DNA of 64,000 nucleotides from Holophagales bacterium (GTDB lineage: Bacteria; Acidobacteriota; Thermoanaerobaculia; Multivoradales; JAGPDF01): the NCBI GenBank assembly GCA_016699405.1, contig CP064972.1, forward strand, positions 2,015,501-2,079,500, read 5' to 3'. Under the pieces are notes generated by a model. The model was given only the letters and a program-made list of their open reading frames with translations, was not told where the DNA came from and searched no databases. The position numbers and the translations under genes were made by a program. Each line of letters opens with the position of its first letter. The stretch's first letter is position 1. Below, one piece after another: positions 60,058-64,000 of the stretch.

Positions 60058-61205
60058 GGAGGGAGAACGCTTACCAGTTGCGCGACTTTCTTTACCGAAA
60101 GGTGGGCGAGAGCGCGCATGCCGATCCATTCAAGGCCTCTTTTCTGCACTTTCTCGGGTTGTCGAAAGACGGACCGCTGTCATTCGATGCTGCATCTCTC
60201 TCCTTGTATCATCGGTGTGCGCTCGCAGGGCTAGGCGTCCTGAATGAAGCAGTCTCCGCCCAAGATCTCTCGCGTCTGCTCGGGCAGGCTGCCAAGATAG
60301 ACTCCACGCCACGGCCTTGGGTATCGGATGTGTTCGGTGTGATGGCCGTGAAGTGGCTGGTCGAACGGCTGAACGAGGAGCGCATCGCCCGCGAATTCGA
60401 GCAGTGGACGTCCGGCTTTTTTGGGCGGGAGGTCGGCGGCGACCACCTCAGTGTCTTCGAGAAAGACATCGCGGCCTATACCCGCAACGGGGCTTCAGCC
60501 GCTTATGCGAGTGCCTGCGTTCCGCTCTTTCTACACTATCGAGCGATATGCCCGATCAATGATCACGAGAGGCGCTTGTCTCTTGTCAGCAGATTTTGGC
60601 GCGAGTTTCGGGAGCAGGCTCGGGCGGATGCTGCGACGGCACTCATCAGTGTGATGATCTATGTCTTCGACCAGGCGAACGAGGAAGTCGCCATAGTGCC
60701 GCCAACGGGGTGGGGCCTGGACGATCTCTTGCGATTCCTGCACCATGTCCCCGCTGGCCTAAAGCGGTGGACGTGGGAGGGTGCGGGGCGAACGAAGGGC
60801 GCGGAACCTGTCAGGTGGCGGGTCGAGAATGAGTACCACGTTCAGAATCTGCTATACGTGTTGCTTGCGCCTGTCTTTGAGGACATCGCGGACGAGGTGT
60901 ATCTGCAACCTGTCGGGCAGAAGACGCCGCGCGTGGATCTGTACCTCCCGTCCCTGCGATCCATCCTCGAGGTCAAGTTTCGAAAGGACTCTAAGAGATC
61001 ATTTCAGAGCCTCATCAGCGAAATTGCTGAGGATGCGTCCCTATATCGTGCGGACGCAAGATACAAGAACGGACAGATCATTTGCTTCCTGTGGGATTGC
61101 ACACGCGCGACACAGGAATACGCGAAGTTCAAGGAGGGCGTTCTGAAGCTCGAGGGCCTCAGCGGCTGTGTCGTCGTTAGCGCGCCATCGACGATGCAGG
61201 GCTAG
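60045..61205 (+). CDS. pAgo-associated PD-(D/E)XK nuclease (predicted effector)
   Basis: 386 residues, GTG start overlapping the last 13 bases of the pAgo gene in another frame, so translation is coupled. The C-terminal part (about 255-375) is a restriction-endonuclease-fold nuclease: helix Glu263 (ENEYHVQNLLYVLL), Asp298 in PRVDLYLPS, and ExK at Glu309-Val-Lys311 in SILEVKFRK, followed by a conserved helix and strand (NGQIICFLWDC). Residues 1-250 form a helical domain I cannot assign, probably the pAgo-binding or regulatory part. By analogy to known inactive long-B pAgo systems with a nuclease partner, pAgo activates this enzyme on recognising invader DNA or RNA, which degrades DNA and kills or arrests the cell. 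No signal peptide, so cytoplasmic. Confidence 0.8.
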   Translation: MVSVGRENAYQLRDFLYRKVGESAHADPFKASFLHFLGLSKDGPLSFDAASLSLYHRCALAGLGVLNEAVSAQDLSRLLGQAAKIDSTPRPWVSDVFGVMAVKWLVERLNEERIAREFEQWTSGFFGREVGGDHLSVFEKDIAAYTRNGASAAYASACVPLFLHYRAICPINDHERRLSLVSRFWREFREQARADAATALISVMIYVFDQANEEVAIVPPTGWGLDDLLRFLHHVPAGLKRWTWEGAGRTKGAEPVRWRVENEYHVQNLLYVLLAPVFEDIADEVYLQPVGQKTPRVDLYLPSLRSILEVKFRKDSKRSFQSLISEIAEDASLYRADARYKNGQIICFLWDCTRATQEYAKFKEGVLKLEGLSGCVVVSAPSTMQG

Positions 61206-61215
61206 TTCCGATTGG

Positions 61216-62187
61216 GAGGTTGCTGAAGGACCCGCACAGCGGTGCAGGTTTGGCATAAGGTCGAGCGCAGGGCCCCGGGAGGTGCGATGCGCGGAGAAGA
61301 GGTCGGTCAGGGCGCGGCGTTCAGTTACGCGTCAGCAGAGGAGCGCATTCCTGGCGACCATCCGCTGCGGGCGCTAAGGCGCATGACGGACAAGGTCTTC
61401 GGAGGATGCAGGCGGAGTTCGACGAGTTCCACTCGTGGACGGGCCGCCATTCGATTCCTCCGGAGCGTCTCCTTCGTGCTCAGCTGCTGCAAGCTCTTTA
61501 CAGTGTGTGCAGTGAGCGCCTCTCGATGGAGGAGCTCAACTACAACATTCTGTTTCGCTGGTTCGTGGGCATGAACCTCGAGGAGAAGGGCTGGGCGCCG
61601 ACCGTGCTCTCGAGGAACCGGGACCGCTCGCTCACCGGCGACGTCGCGTCGCGATTCTCGAGCGAAGTGGTCCGGCTGGCCCGAGAGGAGCGCCTGCTTT
61701 CCGACGAGCACTTAATCGTCGATGCAACGACGATCGAGGCCTGGGTCGGTCACCATAGCCTTCGTCGCCACGCTGCGTCAGCTTGGGGTCACGCCGCGGT
61801 CGTCGCAGAACCGGAACGGGCGCCGCAGCGCTATCGATGGCCGAACGGCTCGGCGCCTCGGCTACCAAAGCAGCCAGGCGCTGCGGCCGATGATCGTACG
61901 AGTGCCGGCCTGGCTCAAGAGTATCGCCGGACAAGGAAAGCCGAAACACCGAGGTCAGGAACGCGTCCAGTGGAACTTCCGCTTCGCCCTCGGGGCTTAC
62001 AACCTCGTGCGAATGCGCCGCAGATTGGAGGCCGCGACATTGCCACGAGGCACGAGAGAGAGGAATCAACGATCGGGCTCGTGGGCGACATCGCAGGGAG
62101 AAACATGGTGCTCCGGTCATCTGGGTCGTCTCGATCGCCCTTCTGCTATGCGCTCGGCGGCATGGCAGGGCGGTTCTCAGCAGCCTC
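61216..62187. mobile_element. Decayed IS5-like insertion sequence with terminal inverted repeats
   Basis: The left end at 61216-61232 reads GAGGTTGCTGAAGGACC. The right end (62172-62187), read on the opposite strand, gives GAGGCTGCTGAGAACC, so the two are imperfect inverted repeats. Between them is a broken transposase. At about 972 bases the element is shorter than intact relatives, in line with an internal deletion. It lies 11 bases after the nuclease gene stop. I found no clear target-site duplication. Confidence 0.6.
61287..62060 (+). pseudogene. IS5-family transposase, frameshifted and internally deleted
   Basis: The start at 61287 has GGGAGG upstream and gives FSYASAEERIPGDHPLRALR, the usual N-terminal DUF772-like part. 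Near 61405 the frame must change to continue with EFDEFHSWTGRHSIPPERLL, LQALYSVCSERLSMEELNYN and LLSDEHLIVDATTIEAW. Near 61745 it changes again to FVATLRQLGVTPRSSQNRNG, followed by SAIDGRTARRLGYQ and HRGQERVQWNFRFALGAYN. The segment between the DATTIEAW and FVATLRQLG parts is much shorter than in intact relatives, so a large internal piece is missing. It cannot encode an active transposase. Confidence 0.7.
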
Positions 62188-62236
62188 GTGGGCGCCAAGT
62201 GTTCCAGACGGGGCCTCCGGAAGGGGAGACTGCTAG

Positions 62237-62749
62237 ATGCCAGACCAGGTTCTCGCAGCAGTCATAGGCGCGGTTGCTGGCCTTCTTGGAGCTATTGTCG
62301 GCGCCGTGACGGCTGGCTTCGCAACCAAGTCACTCGAGGAGAAGAAGTGGCGGCGCGACCAGTCGGAGCGCTTGCGCGATCTTCGACGCGAGGTTTACAG
62401 CCGCTTCCTCTCTGCGGTCGGCGAGATGATCGAGCAGCGCGCAAGGGGCCAGGAACCTACGCCGGACTCGCGAGCCAGGTTCCTCTCAGCGCTCGCCGAC
62501 ACCGAGATACTCTCCACAGATCCCGTTCGCAGGGCGGCGATAGGGTTCGCCGGCGTCGTGGGGTCAGTTGTTGTCAACGGCAACCACGAAGCCTTTCCTA
62601 CCGACGCCTATGCTATTCGTCGCATCGAGCTCCTTAGCGCCGTCAAGCTGGAACTCGGCATCGCCTCTGGAACCGAGGGTCAGTTCGGCACAATTCGCCC
62701 TGCCACCTCCTATGAGGGGGCCCCGTCAAGTAACCCCTTCGCAGGGTGA
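62237..62749 (+). CDS. Membrane-anchored protein of unknown function
   Basis: 170 residues. A glycine-rich N-terminal helix (VIGAVAGLLGAIVGAVTAGF), then a charged coiled-coil segment (SLEEKKWRRDQSERLRDLRR) and a soluble domain with VYSRFLSAVGEMIEQ and RRAAIGFAGVVGSVVVNG. This build resembles small single-pass anchored proteins seen in defence or prophage neighbourhoods, but I do not recognise a family. GGGGAG precedes the ATG. It is in the low-GC island directly after the IS relic. Confidence 0.6.
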   Translation: MPDQVLAAVIGAVAGLLGAIVGAVTAGFATKSLEEKKWRRDQSERLRDLRREVYSRFLSAVGEMIEQRARGQEPTPDSRARFLSALADTEILSTDPVRRAAIGFAGVVGSVVVNGNHEAFPTDAYAIRRIELLSAVKLELGIASGTEGQFGTIRPATSYEGAPSSNPFAG

Positions 62750-63115
62750 CGTTTGTGTCCTCGCGGGAGACTCCATTTGTTCGATCCCTTGCGCACGACG
62801 CGCGGCTGGCCCCTTCACGCAGCAGCAGGCCATTGAGTTCGCCACGGAGAAGTATTTCAACTGCCCTGATATCGCCGATCAGGGGGCTCAGACTCTGGAT
62901 GAACTGGCGGTGTAGATTCTGGGCCAGCCCCGTTTGTTCTTCTGGTGGACCTGAAGAACGAGTCGAGATGGTCCAAGATTGGGGAGGGCGCGGAATGCTT
63001 CGCTGCAGGCGGCAACACCCGCTCACCCTCCCTTTGGCTCACTGAATGCGCCCCCGGCTCGGCAAGCGAGTGTAGCGCCTGAGTTCCCTTCCGGAGGACG
63101 GCCAGGAGATCTTCG
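62750..63115. other. Gap without a convincing gene
   Basis: Only short, mutually overlapping open frames without motifs or good starts are present. One fragment (TQQQAIEFATEKYFNCPDIA) is in a different frame from the upstream gene and could be a frameshifted remnant. I see no terminator or repeat. Confidence 0.4.
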
Positions 63116-63760
63116 ATGGCCCTATTTACGCCGCGCGGACTCAAGCTTAGGTTGCCAATTGACTATGTGTTTCCACTCTTGCAGCGCCTACATCCTAGAG
63201 TATCGGCATTCAAGGTCCTGCAGACGACCGAGGCAATGGAGAGCCTCCCGGCGGCGTGGTCGTTCGGACTCGGTCTCATCGCCTTTTGGAATCTTTGGGG
63301 GCCGACAGCAATCGCAATCGCGGTTGGCACTGTGTGCGTGTTCGTTCACATCTCTCGGATCAGTGGGTTTCCGGTAAGTGGAGTACTGGTGGAGCCAGCG
63401 CGGATCTACTCGCTACTAAGCGGGTACGGCCTGCTGTTCATTCTCTTGTTGGGCATCGGTTGGTGGAAGTGCGGTTGGCGCGGCGTGGCAGCGTACTTGG
63501 CAGGCAGAGTTGGCGCTGGCGCAGTGAACAGCGCCCTGGTGTCTTGGCGATCGCGCAAGGTCCTTGCTGCCGGAGGTCCGGCCCTCACCCAGTCGGAGTT
63601 GTCGTTCTTCGCTGCATTTGTCTACCACGCCGCGAGGGTTGGTGCTGCTGGAAGTCTCGAACTTCAAGATGGGGAGACAGTTGAAGAGTCGTGGCTCCCT
63701 GCTTTTCGTCGACTCGAGCTTGAGTGGCCGGAGGTCTCAGCCCGATTCACGCCCGACTAG
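63116..63760 (+). CDS. Membrane protein of unknown function
   Basis: 214 residues. Several hydrophobic segments (WSFGLGLIAFWNLWGPTAI, AIAVGTVCVFVHISRISGF, LLSGYGLLFILLLGIGWWKC) occupy the first two thirds; the remainder is a soluble tail ending LEWPEVSARFTPD. CAGGAG at good spacing supports the ATG at 63116. Unassigned; part of the low-GC island. Confidence 0.55.
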   Translation: MALFTPRGLKLRLPIDYVFPLLQRLHPRVSAFKVLQTTEAMESLPAAWSFGLGLIAFWNLWGPTAIAIAVGTVCVFVHISRISGFPVSGVLVEPARIYSLLSGYGLLFILLLGIGWWKCGWRGVAAYLAGRVGAGAVNSALVSWRSRKVLAAGGPALTQSELSFFAAFVYHAARVGAAGSLELQDGETVEESWLPAFRRLELEWPEVSARFTPD

Positions 63761-63876
63761 GCCAGACTCTCGATGGGTCTCACCCTCCCGTCGCAGGGCG
63801 AAAACTCGATCGGTTGCGCGCAAAGAGAAGGCCGAGTTGCTTGTGTACGCCTCGTCTCCTGATCCCCTGCGGTAGC

Positions 63877-64000
63877 TTAGACGACGCTGGCCATGAGCAG
63901 TTCCACGACTTGGAACGAATTCACGATGTGCCAGAGCGCGACGAGCGGCTTTCGGGTGAGGGCGACGACGGTGACCTTACGCAGTCTCGGGCAGGAGGGA
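63877..64000 (-). pseudogene. Possible C-terminal fragment of an IS110-like transposase (truncated by window)
   Basis: Read on the minus strand, the last 41 codons give LRKVTVVALTRKPLVALWHIV followed by a Val/Leu-rich tail and TAA. The RKV-x-x-VALxRK-x-LVALW pattern resembles the C-terminus of IS110/IS116 transposases. The gene extends beyond the window, so it may be intact or a fragment. Confidence 0.35.

Noticed and set aside
62568..62915. 115-codon open frame overlapping the 62237 gene
   Set aside because: The first half is out of frame with a better-supported gene and Pro/Ser-rich; only its tail could be coding, which is noted in the gap entry.

Overview
The window is about 64 kb of GC-rich bacterial DNA whose genes are tightly packed and often overlap by 4 bases (ATGA). 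Lipoprotein signals, an OmpA-like domain, FG-GAP/VCBS secreted proteins, Kdp potassium uptake, an MFP-type efflux adaptor, many composite signalling proteins and a caspase-like operon suggest a Gram-negative, soil- or sediment-type bacterium. Acidobacteriota (Thermoanaerobaculia-like) is my best guess, but there is no rRNA or other phylogenetic marker here and this is inference only.

Layout. 1-12,012: the tail of an alpha-2-macroglobulin-like protein, a YpfJ-type metallopeptidase with a frameshift, an S1/P1 nuclease, an LTA-synthase-like phosphatase/transferase, then a run of broken frames (Ser/Thr kinase, OmpA-like lipoprotein, winged-helix fragment) leading into a hybrid histidine kinase. 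12,013-15,702: ammonium transporter, P-II protein and adenine deaminase (nitrogen acquisition). 15,892-21,145: a 14-loop FG-GAP protein, a membrane-spanning AraC-type regulator and an alpha/beta hydrolase lipoprotein. 21,300-26,488: an RHS polymorphic-toxin locus with a duplicated core segment, a toxin tip with a DUF4279 partner, an orphan Imm40-like gene and several small membrane proteins; base composition is less GC-rich here. 26,581-30,964: a DUF6526 protein and an MFP plus two MacB-like permeases without an ATPase. 31,078-33,563: a PRC/MgtE_N/CBS regulator next to an Nramp-related transporter. 33,684-47,861: a potassium block (kdpFABC-kdpD-kdpE, a DUF4118-GAF protein, a second KdpD/KdpE-like pair and a KimA-like permease). 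47,896-54,066: a five-gene minus-strand operon built around a caspase-like peptidase. 54,317-57,370: a beta-propeller GGDEF protein.

57,540-64,000: a clear change to lower GC marks an acquired island. It carries a long prokaryotic Argonaute whose PIWI catalytic positions look lost, overlapping by 13 bases with a gene encoding a PD-(D/E)XK nuclease. The pair matches the architecture of inactive long-B Argonaute plus nuclease abortive-infection systems (called bAgaN or BPAN in the literature) and is the most interesting system in the window. A TTGACA-N17-TAGACT promoter lies upstream. Downstream are a decayed IS5-like element with recognisable terminal inverted repeats, two unassigned membrane-protein genes and, at the window edge, what may be the end of an IS110-like transposase.

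How the parts work together. The nitrogen genes form one uptake/sensing unit, and the potassium block combines high-affinity uptake, two sensor-regulator pairs and a second transporter. The RHS locus and the Argonaute-nuclease pair are conflict modules (inter-bacterial and anti-invader respectively) in the compositionally atypical parts. No tRNA, rRNA or CRISPR array was seen.
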